A DNA stretch of 64,000 bases, taken from positions 15,351,100 through 15,415,099 of the forward strand of contig JAYGXS010000008.1 of assembly GCA_036362985.1 (NCBI GenBank), in the 5' to 3' direction. The notes under the pieces are model-generated. The model ran no database searches, was not told the origin of the DNA, and saw only the letters and a list, made by a program, of their open reading frames with translations. Below are positions 31,700 through 44,404 of this stretch, piece by piece; positions within the stretch are counted from its first letter, which is position 1, and every line of letters begins with the position of its first letter. The translations under genes were made by a program, and so were the position numbers. This stretch comes from Ligula intestinalis. Taxonomy: Eukaryota; Platyhelminthes; Cestoda; Diphyllobothriidea; Diphyllobothriidae.

Positions 31700-32434
31700 A
31701 TGCCGCATGCTAGTTCTAGAATTGAGAGAACGCAGAATCAAAGGAGAACCGAATCTCGTGATCTTCAAAAACCAGATAGTCGAAAGAAATTCTGCTCCCT
31801 CATGGACCAAACCGATTCGCATGACAGCGCAGCTACTCCAGTAGCCTGCGTTGGGGCTACAAATGGACCACGCAAGAATTCAAAATTGACATTTATGTAT
31901 ACCAATGCGCAAAGCTTACTTTCAAAAATGGATGAACTAAGGATCAACGTATCCGACCTCCTCTCTGATGTTATTTCGATAACAGAAACATGGTTGTCGG
32001 ACCAGATTGACAATCGCGAGATCAGAATCCCCGGCTTTCAACTGCTCCGGAAAGACAGAGACAACCGAAGAGGCGGAGGCGTAGAAACCTTCGTGAAGAA
32101 CGGTTTGTATGTTTCTGAAAAAATGGTTCATCTGTCTTGCCAAGAAGCGGTATGGTTAACTGTAGGAGCAGCAGGTTTCCAAAACCTTGATATCTAAACT
32201 GTCTACCGACCACCGAGGAACAATCCTGAGGCCGATGCCCTATTGCTGGATGAACTTAAAACCCTCGCTACGCGACCAAATACCCTTATTGTTTGGGACT
32301 TCAACGCTCCTACCATCAACTGGAGCTCCTCCTCAGCTGATAGCTCTGAATTGGCATTCGACCACCAGCTCCTGAATATAACCCAATCCCTACTTCTCAC
32401 ATCGCACGTCACATTTCCCAAAAAGAATTCGTGA
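31700..32434 (+). pseudogene. LINE ORF2, APE-type endonuclease
   Basis: This domain nicks the target DNA. KLTFMYTNAQSLLSKMDEL is the N-terminal strand with the metal-binding Asn (TNAQSL). It is followed by ISITETWL (catalytic Glu), GGGV, VYRPP and LIVWDFNAP (the GDFN-type motif, with G replaced by W). A TAA at 32,195-32,197 breaks the frame just before VYRPP. After 32,434 the frame is lost; the expected SDH motif is found in another frame near 32,520 (GQSDHVVL). Confidence 0.8.
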
Positions 32435-33091
32435 AAGCCAGCGAATGAACTGCCTCTACCTTGTGCTCACTAAGTCGCTCGACAATATCAACATTGTGAA
32501 TTGCTTGCCCCCACTAGGCCAGAGTGACCATGTAGTTCTCATGTGAGAATACAGTTTATTTTCTTTGCCTGCCGAATCACAAGACCTCCGTCCTAATATT
32601 TGGTGTGGTGATTTCGAACAAATGAAACATGATCTCTGTTTCATAGACTGGGCTTCCACACTATCTGACAACATTGAAGAAGCTTGGGAACAGTTCAAAG
32701 GGATAGTCCATAACCTCATCTCTAGCCACTGCCCTATCACTCGCTGAAAACTTACAAACAGGCCTCGCTGGTTGAATCCATCCTTAAAAACCGAAGTTAA
32801 CAAGAAGGGAAAACTGTTGAAAAAGTACCGAATTGATAGGTCACCTGAATCTCTTAATAGGTACAAATTCAGAGGAACCGGGTTAAACGCCTCATTGTCA
32901 GAGCTCGACAGCAGTTCGAAGAGGATCTGTTAAACCGAGCCCTGGTTAACCCCAAAGTCCTGTACAGTTATGCAAGACAGAGCACGCGGAATAAGGATTC
33001 TATCCCCCTCCCGCGAACTGCCGAAAGTGCCGAAATCACAGAGGACAAGGATAAAGCTGACCATCTCTCTCAGTTCTTCCGGTCCATCGAG
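32435..33091 (+). pseudogene. LINE ORF2, linker between endonuclease and RT, frameshifted
   Basis: The coding sense moves to another frame from about 32,450 (LDNINIVNCLPPLGQSDHV, then FIDWASTLSDNIEEAWEQF) with stops. It returns at about 32,880 to the original frame (RARQQFEEDLL, YARQSTRNKD). At least two indels are implied. Confidence 0.7.
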
Positions 33092-34672
33092 TTGACTGAA
33101 CCTGGTTTTCTATCCCACACTTATGAAGACAATTCGATCCCATCTATTGATACAATCCTCTTCACCGAATATGTAATTAAGAATGAGCTTCTTAATTTGA
33201 AAGAATCGACCTCCCCAGGCCCAGATGCAATCCCGGCCAAGCTGTTGAGGGAGCTAGCTTCTGAAATGGTCAAGCCACTAGCCCAAATCTTCCAGGCGTC
33301 ATTTGTTACGGGCTGCCTACCATCTGGTTGGAAGACAGCGACGATCATCCCACTTTTCAAGAGTGGAGGCCGAGCGTCCGTAAATAACTACAGGCCAGTG
33401 AGCCTTACCTCCATTTGTTGCAAAACCATGGAAAAAATCATTAAGAAGGCGTTGATGCAGTTCCTCGAGCAGAATCACTTCCTTTCAGATTCCCAGCACG
33501 GTGTTTGCAGTGGTAGGTCTTGTCTTACCAATCTGCTATTCTCACTTGATAGCTGGACCAAAGCACGTGACGAGGGCAAAACGGAGCATGCGATCTACAT
33601 TGACTTCAAAAAGGCGTTCAATATCGTCCCTCATCAACGCCTGCTGCTTAAGCTGCGCAGCGCAGGCGTTCGCGAGAGCCTCCTCCTATGAATGCAACAC
33701 TTTTTGACAGGACGGTCACAAAGAGTCCAAGTCGGTTGCCAGCAGTCCTCGGGTTTACCTGTTGTGAGTGGCGTCCCATAGGGCTCCGTTTTAGGTCCCG
33801 TATTGTTCCTCGTTTTCATCAACGACTGTGTCAGGGATCTAGACTGTGAAGTCACTTTGTTCGCCGATGACATCAAATTATGGAAAGTTGTCCATAGTAC
33901 GGCAGACAAAAACCATCTACAAGCCAACTTGAACAGATTGGAGGACTGTTCAAAGCTTTTGCTAATGCCTATCAATTTTAGTAAATGTAACTTTCTTCAA
34001 ATCGGCAGTTGTAGAGCATCCTGCACGAAAGTCTATTCTTTAAATGGTATTCTGCTGCAACAAGTTGAGAGTCAGAAGGACTTGGGTGTGTGAATAACTT
34101 CTTCACTCAAACCAATGCTGAACTGTACACAGGCGGCGAAGTCGGCCAGATCTATGTTACAGCTGATTAGACGAGCCTTTATGGGGTTTGAAAAAGACAC
34201 CTTTTCCAAAATCTTTGGAAGCTTCTTTCGGCCGCACCTAGAGTTCGCTATACAGGCATGGAGACCTTGGACTGTCAAAGATTTTACTGTCTTAGAGAAG
34301 GTCCAGAGGCGAGCGACAAAGATGGTCAAAGGTTTAGGAACATTGCCCTATGAAAGCAGACTGTCCACTCTTGACCAATTTCCCCTTTCCTACAGACAAA
34401 TCCGAGTGGACCTCATATTAACCTTCCGTATCATAAATAATCTGCATTTTTGTTTCGTTTCTGGTGATTTCTTTGCCCAGGCTAACACGCCAACTTTGCG
34501 CGACCATTCCCTTAACCTACGCCCGGGCAAAGCAAGGAATGACGGAAGGAAATTTTTGTTGACCAACAGAGTAGTTTTAGCGTGGAACGCTCTTCCAGAA
34601 GAGGTAGTCCTCTCTACATGTATCAATGCATTTAAGAGTAGACTGGACATATATCAAGCGCAAACGCAATGA
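33092..34672 (+). pseudogene. LINE ORF2, reverse transcriptase and C-terminus
   Basis: The RT copies LINE RNA at the nicked target. Motifs in one frame: LKESTSPGPDAIPAKLL, IIPLFKSGG, NNYRPVSLTS, HGVCSGRSC, IYIDFKKAFNIVPH (motif A), PVVSGVP then GSVLGPVLF (motif B), LFADDIKLW (motif C, FADD at 33,860-33,871), then the CR1 C-terminal block (RPHLEFAIQAWRPW, LEKVQRRATKMV, FRIINN, WNALPEEVV). In-frame stops lie at 33,689-33,691 (TGA), in the VP-GS motif at about 33,779 (TAG, where relatives have Gln) and at 34,091-34,093 (TGA). It ends at 34,672. Confidence 0.9.
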
Positions 34673-34949
34673 AGGTAAAAACTCCTTCATCAGATAACAA
34701 TGAATAACTTTACAATGAATCACATTGCATATCACATACACTGCATTTAATTATACGACTCGCGATTTGCAAGTAGTCATATATTTTTCTGTCATATTTT
34801 GTGGAGATTGTTTTCCCGGAACATGCAACTGTCGTACGTTGTGAATTTTTCTTTGTATCAACTTATTTCCTATCATCCTGTTACCAACAGGGAGTTCAAA
34901 GGCATTCGCCTATCTTTCCCTTAATAAACTGATACTGATACTGATCAGC

Positions 34950-35900
34950 ATTTCATACCGAACTCCGGATAATGCACCACCCGCGGTTAGAACCCACAGC
35001 ATCGGGGATTGGTTGTGGATTACTGATGCAAGATAATAGGCCAGTAATGACCATTGCAGGCCCCCAGTATTTTTCGTTAAGGCTTTTCCATTTGTGCTAT
35101 TAACTGTTGTGTGGCGGCTGAGTGGGTAGAAATTCAGCCTCCAAGGCAGAACGGAACGCGGGCTTTTACTAGCCGATTGATGAGCGTTCATCTACCAATA
35201 TTAAACCTTATACTACCCCCCACTTCGGGAATTCAGCGTACAGATGCCAGCATGCAGCCTGAAATACTGAGTTGACAATTCCAGAACTATCTCCAACCAC
35301 CAGTCTGCAAGAAGGCTATCGAGAAATTGCGTCAACTGATTGCCTGACCCTTGTCATCTGCACTGCATAGCAGATGAGAAGATAGGTTCTGCGTCGATGA
35401 AAGTTTCATTTAACAAGCTGTCGGAGTTAAAAAGAAAAAAACGGCTAACTACCTAGGATGCAGTCATCTGTTTCAATGGCATTACAATCGACTCACACGC
35501 CAACGCTCTGTAGGAGGAGTTGTAATCTGATCCAGCATAAATGAGCGTTTGGATCTAACACGTGATGCTGCAAACCGTGACCTTAAAGGGCTACAAAATG
35601 GCGTGATAATTTGTGCGTCCTGGCTCAAAAACTAAAAACCATCTTCAAAGGCTCCTTTTTGATGAAAGCAGTCCTAAAAAATGGTAGTCGAGCCTTTCCC
35701 TTATTTTCGCGAAAGTGTGAAATATTTTTCAGGGTCATGTCGTGTGTGGCACGCTTAGGCGGACTGTTTATCTTTCGCGGCCACACCTGTGACGTTGCTA
35801 CGATGTAGGAGATGGTGTTCAAGAAAGTTCGAATTATTTATTCCAGACAATATCTTCGAAACTGTAATCCCCTTCAAAATACTGTCCCATTGAGTTAAAC
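34950..35900. other. No gene recognised
   Basis: Short open frames only. I noticed no repeats shared with other regions. Confidence 0.4.
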
Positions 35901-35924
35901 ACTGACACATTTTGCACATTATAC

Positions 35925-36660
35925 ACGTTGATGGAAATCACAAATATGTCGTCTCTGAAGCCTTTTTCACAATGTGCCAGGGCTGCCAACAGGCTGACCA
36001 GCATTCTGTTTGTCATTAAAGGAATTTTTGTTGATATCGATAAGGAATTATTTGGGAACATATACGGGACCTTTATTCGTCCACAACTAGAATATGTAGT
36101 TCAAGCGTGACACCCATGGTTGCAAAAAGATTACAAGCTGCTGTAAAAGATCCAAAGGAGGGCAACAAAAGTTGTGAGGCGCCTAAAGTCCGTATCTTAC
36201 GAATTCAAACTTGAAGCAGTTAACCTTTTTCTCACGAGTGCAGACATATCTGAGGTGATCTCATACAAACATACCGGCTCGTGGGAAAAGGGAACCGTGC
36301 CTAGTAGTTTGGTGACGTCTTCGCATTCGCTACATTAACCAACCTGTGTGGGAATTCCTTCAACTTCCAAGGAACCTTATTCCATCTGAATTTCTGCAGC
36401 CATTCGTTTTCACAGCGATTCATCGGGGCATGGAACAAACTGTCCGAGGATTTTACAATGGCGAAGACGATAGACGCATTTAAACATAAGCTTGCTACAT
36501 ATTTACTTAACGGCTACCATTAATCTGCACAGGCAAACACTGTTACAACATACCAACGCTTTGTCCACACCTTCAGCTGAAATAGGGTCTTCAAAGGCAT
36601 CGTTTGTTATCCTAGATTTACTGAACCAAGTTCCCTGGTAATTTTTCGGAACGCCTTTGC
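35925..36660 (+). pseudogene. CR1-like LINE fragment, RT C-terminus
   Basis: CARAANRLTSILFVIKGIF, then LFGNIYGTFIRPQLEYVVQA, a stop, HPWLQKDY and IQRRATKVVRRLKSVSYEFKL are the C-terminal block of the LINE ORF2 (compare FFRPHLEFAIQAW in the 34.2 kb copy). It is 5' truncated. The rest is frameshifted. The 3' end near 36,590 keeps TCTTCAAAGGCAT like other copies. It is a different, more diverged subfamily. Confidence 0.75.
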
Positions 36661-36679
36661 CTGGTGGACAAGAAAGAAA

Positions 36680-38490
36680 CAAAGTACTTAATTATTCACC
36701 TTGTCTGCTTGTAGTTGCTAGTATTGCCACAAGTTTGGTAGTCTTGGTGGGTACTAACGCGCAGGTGTCTAAACAATGAGCGCTGTGTGGCGAGTTAACG
36801 AGATGCCACGAAAGGTGTGCTACATATTCAACCCCACCACAGCACACACGCGACTGTGTATGCACCCAGGTGCACTGACCTTAGCATCCCGCATCATCTG
36901 GTGAGTACAAAAAACACTCGAACAGCGTGTGTGTGGTGCGAGGCTGAGACTAAAACGGCTTGCTGCGGCTGAGCAGGTAGCCAGCTGACACATTTTCCAG
37001 ACACACCATCAGCCTGGTGTGTGGGTGTTGTGTGAAGTGGCTGATTATTTGTCTGGGCGTCAGTCGGCGACGGCTCTATCTACGCCCCTGGTTGTGTAAA
37101 TCCTGGTGCTTGTGCGTCAAGGGGGCCAAGTCTTGCTGTAGCGTGCGCAGACGGGTTCGCGGGCCCTGTCAGCCACTGCGCCCATCCCGGAGCAGGCGAT
37201 CGAGCGGCTGGGACAGTGGCTTGATGCTGGCGATGGGGTGAGGTGGACGTACACAACGCATTTCTTTCCTTACTATATAAATAAACTGACGCGCTAAAAG
37301 CCAAGGCTCGGAGTGTTGCCAATTGTTAACCTGGACGGTGCGGTCAGTCCAGCGTGTTTTGTTCTGTGGAGTGGCTAACTGGCGGACTGAGTTTAAGGTT
37401 GCAATGGTTCCTTTTTAATACGGTCTTTATGGCACTCCACCAGATAGGCATGCTCCTAGTCAGATGTGGTGGCAAGCATAGGAGAGGCTGGCTGGCGGAC
37501 TGAGAGTCTGGCTGCAATTGTTGCTTCTTCTTTAGACCTTTATGGCATTCACACTCAGCCGGGTTGATAGGGTGCAACTTCCTGGGCAAGTGTCGGCGGT
37601 GACTTGGTGGTGTTTAGTGGGGTATCTGACACAGAAGCCCGGGCTGTGTAAAATATGATCATTATTGCCGCTTCTATATATTTGCAGTCGTCTTAAAGCA
37701 CTGAAAAGGCGTGTTAATTTGATTAATTAACATGGCTTCGCGCAAGGTTACAGGCTCACGCTGCGCCAGCCATCTGCGACGGATCCTTGCCCCATCAGGG
37801 CATGACTAAATATAACATTGTGAATATGCCCCTTTGACAAACCGCATGGTAAATTTTCTGTCATGACAGCGGGCACAAGCGGCTGAGGGAGGAGGGAGAC
37901 TGTGTGGTAGATTCTACGAAAGTCGGCAACAGAAGCTTATGTAGGTCCATTCATTTATCCCTGCTCCCTGCATGTTTATCTACGAAAACGGTGGTTATAG
38001 GGTTTTATGGGTGGGGAATTAGGACATGCAGTGGAATTTACTTTAATAAATGCTAAATGACTTTTTTTATTTTACTGTATTCAGAAGTGTTGTTGATTTA
38101 CATCTGTAGATTTTCCTAATCACTATTATCGTTTAACTTATTGTGGAAAAAACCTGATTATCAAACTGCAGGTGTCTTGAATTTCCCGAAAACTTGGAAT
38201 GGTGGTTAGGAAGTCGTCTAATTCAACTTACCTGAGGTCCACTTTAACATTGTGGAGTTAGGTTAGTATAGTCCGCGGGGCGTAGCGCCACGCACACCTT
38301 CGATTTACTTGCGAAACAACTTACTCCCAGCGGCCGCCGGGAAAAAATGAAACTACATTTTTCACTTTACACTTAGTTCTACAAATTTTCTTCTCTGTCT
38401 ATCCTACTTCCGCATTCCCAAAACTCTATAACTACCGTTTTTGCAGGACAAATGCTGGGACTAGGGATATATGAGTGGGCCTACATAAGC
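36680..38490. other. 1.8 kb with no recognisable gene
   Basis: Contains a two-copy direct repeat of about 70 bp, 114 bp apart (37,373 and 37,487: GGCTAACTGGCGGACTGAG and GGCTGGCTGGCGGACTGAG). It also has a GC-rich segment at 36.95-37.25 kb whose open frames show no motif. Confidence 0.45.
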
Positions 38491-38680
38491 TGCTTTTGCC
38501 CGAAAGTCTACTATCGCTGAAAATTAATGCATGCTCAAGTCACCGTCTCTGCATCACTCTAATTGGAACATACAGTGGCCATAATCGAACCCGATGTTCC
38601 AGCTGTCGTGTTTACGTGGGCAGTGTGGTATTTCCTTTTAGGGATCTAACGTAAAGGTCGTGGTAGGTCCTCTTGGCCCT
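38490..38680 (+). repeat. Unclassified repeat R3, copy 1
   Basis: GTCTACTATCGCTGA and CTCAAGTCACCGTCTCTGCA are shared with 39.6 kb. TGTGGTATTTCCTTT near 38,625 resembles the right part of the 56 kb copy. Confidence 0.5.
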
Positions 38681-39529
38681 TAAATACACAATTTATTTAT
38701 TATTTATTCATCAGCCGTCTCGTGCAGGTTGTGGCTACGCCTAGCGTCCTTAGCTGTCACCCAGATTGGTGCCCCCTCCTGGAGTTAGGCTCTGTCTAGC
38801 GATCAGCTCCCTCCCCCGCCGACCCCGGTTACTGCCTCTATCGACATGCTCAACCAGATGAGGGTCTCCGGTGTGCGTCCTCACCCATGCCCTGGGTAGC
38901 AGTAGTAATTATCCTAGTAGAAGAAGTAAGACGAAGGTTCTTTGCAGAATGCAATTTTCTTCCCACGTGGCCTCCCACTTCTTGCCTTCCGATACAGAAC
39001 CGTAACGGTCAACAACTTGAGCCAACTCGCTTTTCGTGACTCAGATATTATGCAAATAATTGAATGATTTTCGGTGGTCTGACCTGCAGGACTACCAGTA
39101 CGCAGCATCAGTTATTGAATCGATTATTTGATGATGCCATCTATTTGCAATGCTGGCATGCTCTGGGGTAAGCTGAAGAAGTGTGCTCAGTAGGCGGGAC
39201 ATTTAGCGGTAGAGTATTATTAAATGCACTACAAGGCTGACGGTACTTTATGTACTGTCCAACCTCGATCGAAAGACAACTTATCCCTTGGCTATCGCCA
39301 ACTCAATGTCCTTGCCCATTCGCAAGTAAATATCAATTCTAAAAAACGTCATCTATTCGACACCTTTTCATTCTGCTGACAGTGACCCTTAAAGAGGTCC
39401 CGGCGTAGATACCCTGGAACAACATTGGGACAAGATAAAGGCACTTCAAGCCTAATTAGGGCTGCGCTGTCATAGTAAATGCTGAACACGCGTAGAAGCA
39501 GGCTCCCGCAATACCAGCTGCCTGTGTCC
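38681..39529. other. No gene recognised
   Basis: Nothing was found apart from short open frames. Confidence 0.35.
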
Positions 39530-39735
39530 GATTTCGCCTCCAGTCATCTCGACTCTGTCTTGACACCAGGTACAGGCGAGTGAGGGAGAAGCGATGCGAC
39601 CTAAGTCTACTATAACTTGAAACAAGTCCACGCTCAAGTCCCCGTCTCTGCACCATCATTTTGCGGAGCATACGGTGAACCTCTTCAGAATCAAGGATCA
39701 AACTGCCATTGCGTGTAAATGTCAGTTTGAGTACG
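39530..39735 (+). repeat. Unclassified repeat R3, copy 2
   Basis: CGACTCTGTCTTGACACCAGG, GGCGAGTGAGG, AGTCTACTATAACTTGAAA and CTCAAGTCCCCGTCTCTGCA. It links the left part of the 56 kb copy to the 38.5 kb copy. Confidence 0.5.
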
Positions 39736-42195
39736 CTTACCAATGAAATTTTTTACTGTCCTTACTAAATGGCACGCGCTTCCTCTTGCCTTTGCGAGGT
39801 GACTTCACTACACCTGCAAAACCGTGAGCCCAAACATAAAGTTACCAAATTCAAAAGTCTTCATGACGAAAATTCCGGCTCATCCCGGGTCTTCCAACGT
39901 TCCCGCACGGCGGGGCTAGCACTTGGTGTTTTAGCTATTGTCAATAATGGTGATATAATCATGGAACAAGACTTTTTATCTCCAGTCTAATGGTCGATTC
40001 CACTTTTGGCACACTAATATGAGTACCTTATGGCACGTTTAGGCAGAAGGACTGTCGGATCTTTGCAACTTTAGGCTAGTAGATAACAAAAAATTAATAA
40101 ATGTGTGTGCAGCGTGCCATTCCGGTATATGCACTGGAACCGCAAAAACACGCCGTTCAACGAAAGTCCTGCCGCAGATTGCAGGCGTAAATTGAAGCTG
40201 TTTGCTGATTGGCGGAAAGGTGGACCATCCACGGTGGTTAGCTCACCTGAGTGGAGTAAGCCGGGCTTTTTAAGACGGTTTTGAAACAAAGAAAACTGGT
40301 GATTTCCATTTCGCCTAATTATCTTTCCTTCGTGATTAAAAAAATAAGTTGAAGTAGTCAGCTTGATCATCATGCGGACTTTTGAAAGTTAGCCACCATT
40401 CTTCTGCTCTTCGTGTTGAGTTTCTTATGTATACATCGGTTGGACTATGTCACCCATCATAAACCGACTTTTACCCCTCGTTGTTTATTCAAACGACAAA
40501 AATAAGTGTGTGACGCTAGTACAGGTTGTGACTTATTCGAGGACGATTTGTATGATGTAAGTAGTTGCAGTCTTCGTCCATTATACATTGTTCGTGATCT
40601 GCTCGGGGGTGTGTGATTTGTGTACTTAAGTTTATTCACCCTGAATTGAGGATATTTTTGCTCAAAATAAGGCGCACCTCTCTTTGTACAAGTCCGTAAT
40701 GTGGAGGCTTCTTGTATCTCACACCTATTGCTGCTGATTTGTCTTTATAAGACTTGCGGGCCTTATGTTTTTGAGAACGCTCTCCGATCGCTAACGGAAT
40801 ATGCTCACTCTCAAGCCCCAAAAATAAGACTGACTGATGATGGCAAATGAGCCAGAAATTGCCATTTCAGTTTCCTTGATCTTTGTCGCTAATGTTTATT
40901 GGCTAAAAGGAGTGTCTGAGGGGAACAGTGTCGCACGTGAGCAGTCCAACTCAAACTGCTAGTTCCCCCAAGCAACGGAATCAGGAGGCACGCAAAGGTA
41001 GCGAACAACTCTTATCTAAGTTCATCCGCCAATCCATGTGGTTTCTGTGGTGTGACTGCTACATCCAACCCAGTCTCTTGAGGATAACGGGGCGAGCTAT
41101 GTACCAGACTTGGTCAGGATGAACTTACACACTTCACCCCATTTAGAGAATGGATCTGAACGAATGGCCCCGCTTCCCTCCAAGGAAATCCCATATGACA
41201 GTTCGACCGTTGCCTCCGATAAAGTCGATCGTATACTCCACATCGAGGTGGTGCAGGACGGTGGCATGCACGTGAATTCGTTTAAAGGGAAGGTGGACTT
41301 TTGCTGCATCTATCACACACACATTCGCTCTCTTTAATATCTTACAGGTCAAGTCAAAAGCAAGAAGAGACGGCGCAGACCAATTGGGCTAGCAAAGATG
41401 AAAAAGAACATTTGGACCCTGCCCTTGAATAACATCGCCGACAACATGCAGCCTATTCTGATAACAGGAAGGGGGACAGCTCTTATGCGCATGTCTGCGT
41501 AGCAAGTCTACTTTCCCAAGGCGCCGTCTACTTTTAACTGCGCTCTGATTGATTGATCTCTGGAGGCCACTGTGATCAGAAGCCGCGAGATGTCAACTGT
41601 GGTCAGGTGGAATGCTAACCGCTGACTGAATCATGTACAGGCTTGGCCGATGAGACACGAACAGTGTGTCTTAGCGCCTCCTGTTATCAGTGTGTGAACC
41701 CAGTAGGTTCGGCGACATGACAAGAATGTCCCGGTGACGCCTGATTCTAGATGGCAGCCTGCGGCTCGAGCTCAACTGGCGAGCAAAGGTCGTACACTGC
41801 TTCAGCTAGTTTCCAAGACTTGTTCCTTTTGTCCTATTTGCCTCGACTCCTGTGACTACACAATCTGAATTTATGTTGATACCCTGCTCAATCGAAGGAT
41901 CGTCTACTAGATCGTCCACTTTTTGACGGCGCCGAAGATGTGCTTTACAAATAAACCTTACAATTATTATTACTAGAGCGTAATTCCGTTAGTTTACCTT
42001 CTCCTCACTGTCCGCCTAGTTCTCGGCCCTCAATACCATTCCACTACACATCCTCTTATACAAGACATCTCGTTGGGATTCCCATGACTTGATATTATTT
42101 TGTCTAATGCATGTGCCAGGGGGCCCAGGTGGTCGAACTTTCATCCTGGGTGATTAAAGTTCAGTAGGTCACAACCAGCACGTTGGCCATCAAGT
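39736..42195. other. 2.5 kb with no recognisable gene
   Basis: Open frames up to about 100 codons (40.07-40.37 kb, minus) show no motif. AATAAACC at about 41,949 is an isolated polyadenylation-like site. Confidence 0.4.
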
Positions 42196-42378
42196 AATTA
42201 ACGCATAAACGGGCAATTATCATTGATAAGAGGGAGCCGTTAGTTGTCAAAGGAATGCGGTATCATGGTGAGATACCGCAACTCCCTGTTTCTACTATTG
42301 TCCCAGATAATTGATGGGTGATGGATTCCCAAAGGTCAGGCGAATAAAATTCTTGTCCCATTAATCAATCCGGTTTCT
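42196..42378 (+). repeat. Degenerate PLE 3' tail
   Basis: TTAACGCATAAACGGGCAATT, then GATAAGAGGGAGCCGTTA, GGTCAGGCGAATAAAATTC, TTGTCCC and TTTCTTCTCC. It is closest to the tail at 57.0-57.2 kb. The ribozyme-like core is reduced to GATGG and CAAAGG. Confidence 0.6.
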
Positions 42379-43529
42379 TCTCCTTTGCACTCAACTAGTC
42401 CAATCTGGCAAGCGGAAATCGGTCTTATCTCCTAACAACTACGAAATCCTCTAGATTCCACCTTTTCATTTCAATTTTTCCCACTTATAATAAGAGTTCA
42501 CCAAATGATTCCTTATATACGGAGTCAAGTTTGGCAACCGTACCCTTCGAGGATTTAGCTCCAAACCTTTACAGTTCAAACAAGTGTTCAAACATTCGAT
42601 ATACCGTAAGTATAGGAAGAGGGTTGAGGGTGTTCAGAGGTCAGGTGTTATAATCATATCCTACCAGAAGATTAGAAGAACGAATGCGTCCGATAATTAT
42701 CCATGTTTCTGACATATCGCTGCAACATTACGTGGCAGAAGGTGTGTCCACACCCTCTTTTTATTTGAAAATATTATTCCACAATTTTTTCTTCATTTGC
42801 CGTGAATAAAATGAGGCACGCAAACCAACTAACACGGGGATCACAAACCACGCAAAATAACCGAACAATATAGACCGTCGTCTTTCAATGAATCGCAAAA
42901 TTTAAGCCAAACTCAACTTCTTTTAAAACGCGGCTAGCATCGCGTGCTAATGACCCCTATTGTTGTTGTTGTTGTTGTTGTTGTTCGAATAAAGAAAGAG
43001 GGTTAAAAGCGGTTTACTTGGCGCAAAAGACCGACCGATGGTTAGATGATAGGTGAACATGTGAATGGAGAACAGAATAAAATGATGGCTCGGTTTCAAA
43101 AGCCCGCTCTGATGTATGAGCACACATACTGCGTTCGGCTTCAACCAGGGGAGACTTAGATTCTGTCTGAACGCCTTCTGTGTACCCGCCTACCTACATC
43201 AGTCCGCCGAAAAAAAAAATCTGCAAAGAAAACTGTTACTGCTTATGTGTCAGGTATAAATTAGGGAATTGCTAAACAGCAAACATTCTATCCTATGCTT
43301 CCTTTTCTGCCGAATTTCTACCCTCGTCAGGGACTTTGCTAGGCGCACATGATATAGGCAACCTCGAGAATGTTGCGGATTGTACTTCTGCACGCGGTCG
43401 ATGATCTGGACATATCGACCGTTTTGCCTGTGGAACAAAACCGAGGGTCCATGAACTACCTCGGTTTTGAATACCGGTGCCGAGCGAGGTTGTTAATTGA
43501 CCTAATCATTGAATTTATTTCTTAAATCC
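42379..43529. other. No gene recognised; includes a (TTG)n microsatellite
   Basis: A TTG microsatellite of about 26 bp lies at 42,960-42,985. The rest is non-coding with no motif. Confidence 0.45.
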
Positions 43530-43601
43530 TGTGTACCAAGAGGGAGTTCAAAGGCGTTTGCCTATATTTCCTTGAATAAACTTGACTTGACTTGACTTGA
43601 A
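43530..43601 (+). repeat. CR1-like LINE 3' end (dead-on-arrival fragment)
   Basis: ACCAAGAGGGAGTTCAAAGG, GCCTATATTTCCTTGAATAAA and four CTTGA units. It corresponds to the last about 55 bp of the LINE at 34.9 kb but has a different terminal microsatellite (CTTGA instead of CTGATA). Confidence 0.8.
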
Positions 43602-43945
43602 GCCTCGAGGTGAACAACAACACAGGATCGAGGTCAGTGACATTGGCCTCATGAGATGGAAGAGGAATAAGAACAAGGCGTCTTCAATTGGATAACTGTG
43701 TCGGATCGAAAGTAGTAACACTCAGCTCGTGAGGTTGACAACTAAAACAGTGTCCAAGCCACCTCAGTTGTCTTTTTCAATGGCCTGTAATACCCCTACG
43801 AGGTAGTCTCAGAGAATGTGGACTTTCTTTTTTGCGAGCAAGTTGTTGTATTTCCGTCAAAAGATAGTTCGCAATCAGTAGGGGTCAAATACCTGAAGGT
43901 TTCGCTTATGTTCCACGCACACAGCTCAAAAGCTATTCAGGGGCC
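43602..43945. other. No gene recognised
   Basis: No motif or repeat was identified here. Confidence 0.35.
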
Positions 43946-44115
43946 TTGTTTGACGAAAGTCCTGTACACTCGACCCCTCGTGGCCATGAGGATTTCGCTT
44001 CAGGTTCATAGGCACTTTCTGCGGATGGTATAAACATTTTAAGATTCGGTAAACAATGGCATCCTTAAGCTATCCAGTCGGCAGCAGCCTCACTTCCGGG
44101 CACATAAATCTCAGG
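43946..44115 (+). repeat. Unclassified repeat D, copy 1
   Basis: CAGGTTCATAGGCACTTTCTGC, AGATTCGG, GTCGGCAGCAGCCTCACTTCC and GGGCACATAAATCTCA are shared in order with 54,640-54,790. Confidence 0.6.
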
Positions 44116-44404
44116 ATGATGCCTTATAATGACCACCAATGCAGTTCAAAAACAGCTTCTGTGGATTAATTTACGGACAAAGCGAATTATTTCAACGCTG
44201 ACAACACATATTTTAGATGATCAAAGCTTGAGAATAACGAGATGGTATCACCAGCGTAGTCGGTATCAATCTGCCGGCAAAGGCATTCGCCTATTTCAGA
44301 AGATAAATTGGCAAACATACGTTTGTTTTCGATAAATTCTCGTCAGGCCTTTACATTTATATGGTATGAATAAACTATGGTGGTTGGTGGACAGATGAAG
44401 TGTT

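Larger units (their letters stand above)
30770..34946 (+). mobile_element. CR1-like non-LTR retrotransposon (LINE), near full length, inactive
   Basis: The order is ORF1, then ORF2 with an APE-type endonuclease and reverse transcriptase. It ends in a short-repeat tail (CTGATA units at 34,928-34,946) rather than poly-A, as in CR1/Jockey-group elements. A second 3' end sharing GGGAGTTCAAAGGC and AATAAACT is at 43,530-43,600, and a third RT fragment is at 35.9-36.7 kb. The left end is not defined. The ORFs carry several in-frame stops and one excursion into another frame at about 32.44-32.88 kb. Confidence 0.85.

Noticed and set aside
36960..37300. GC-rich segment as a CpG-island promoter
   Set aside because: No associated coding exon, and the TATATAAATAAA nearby is isolated.
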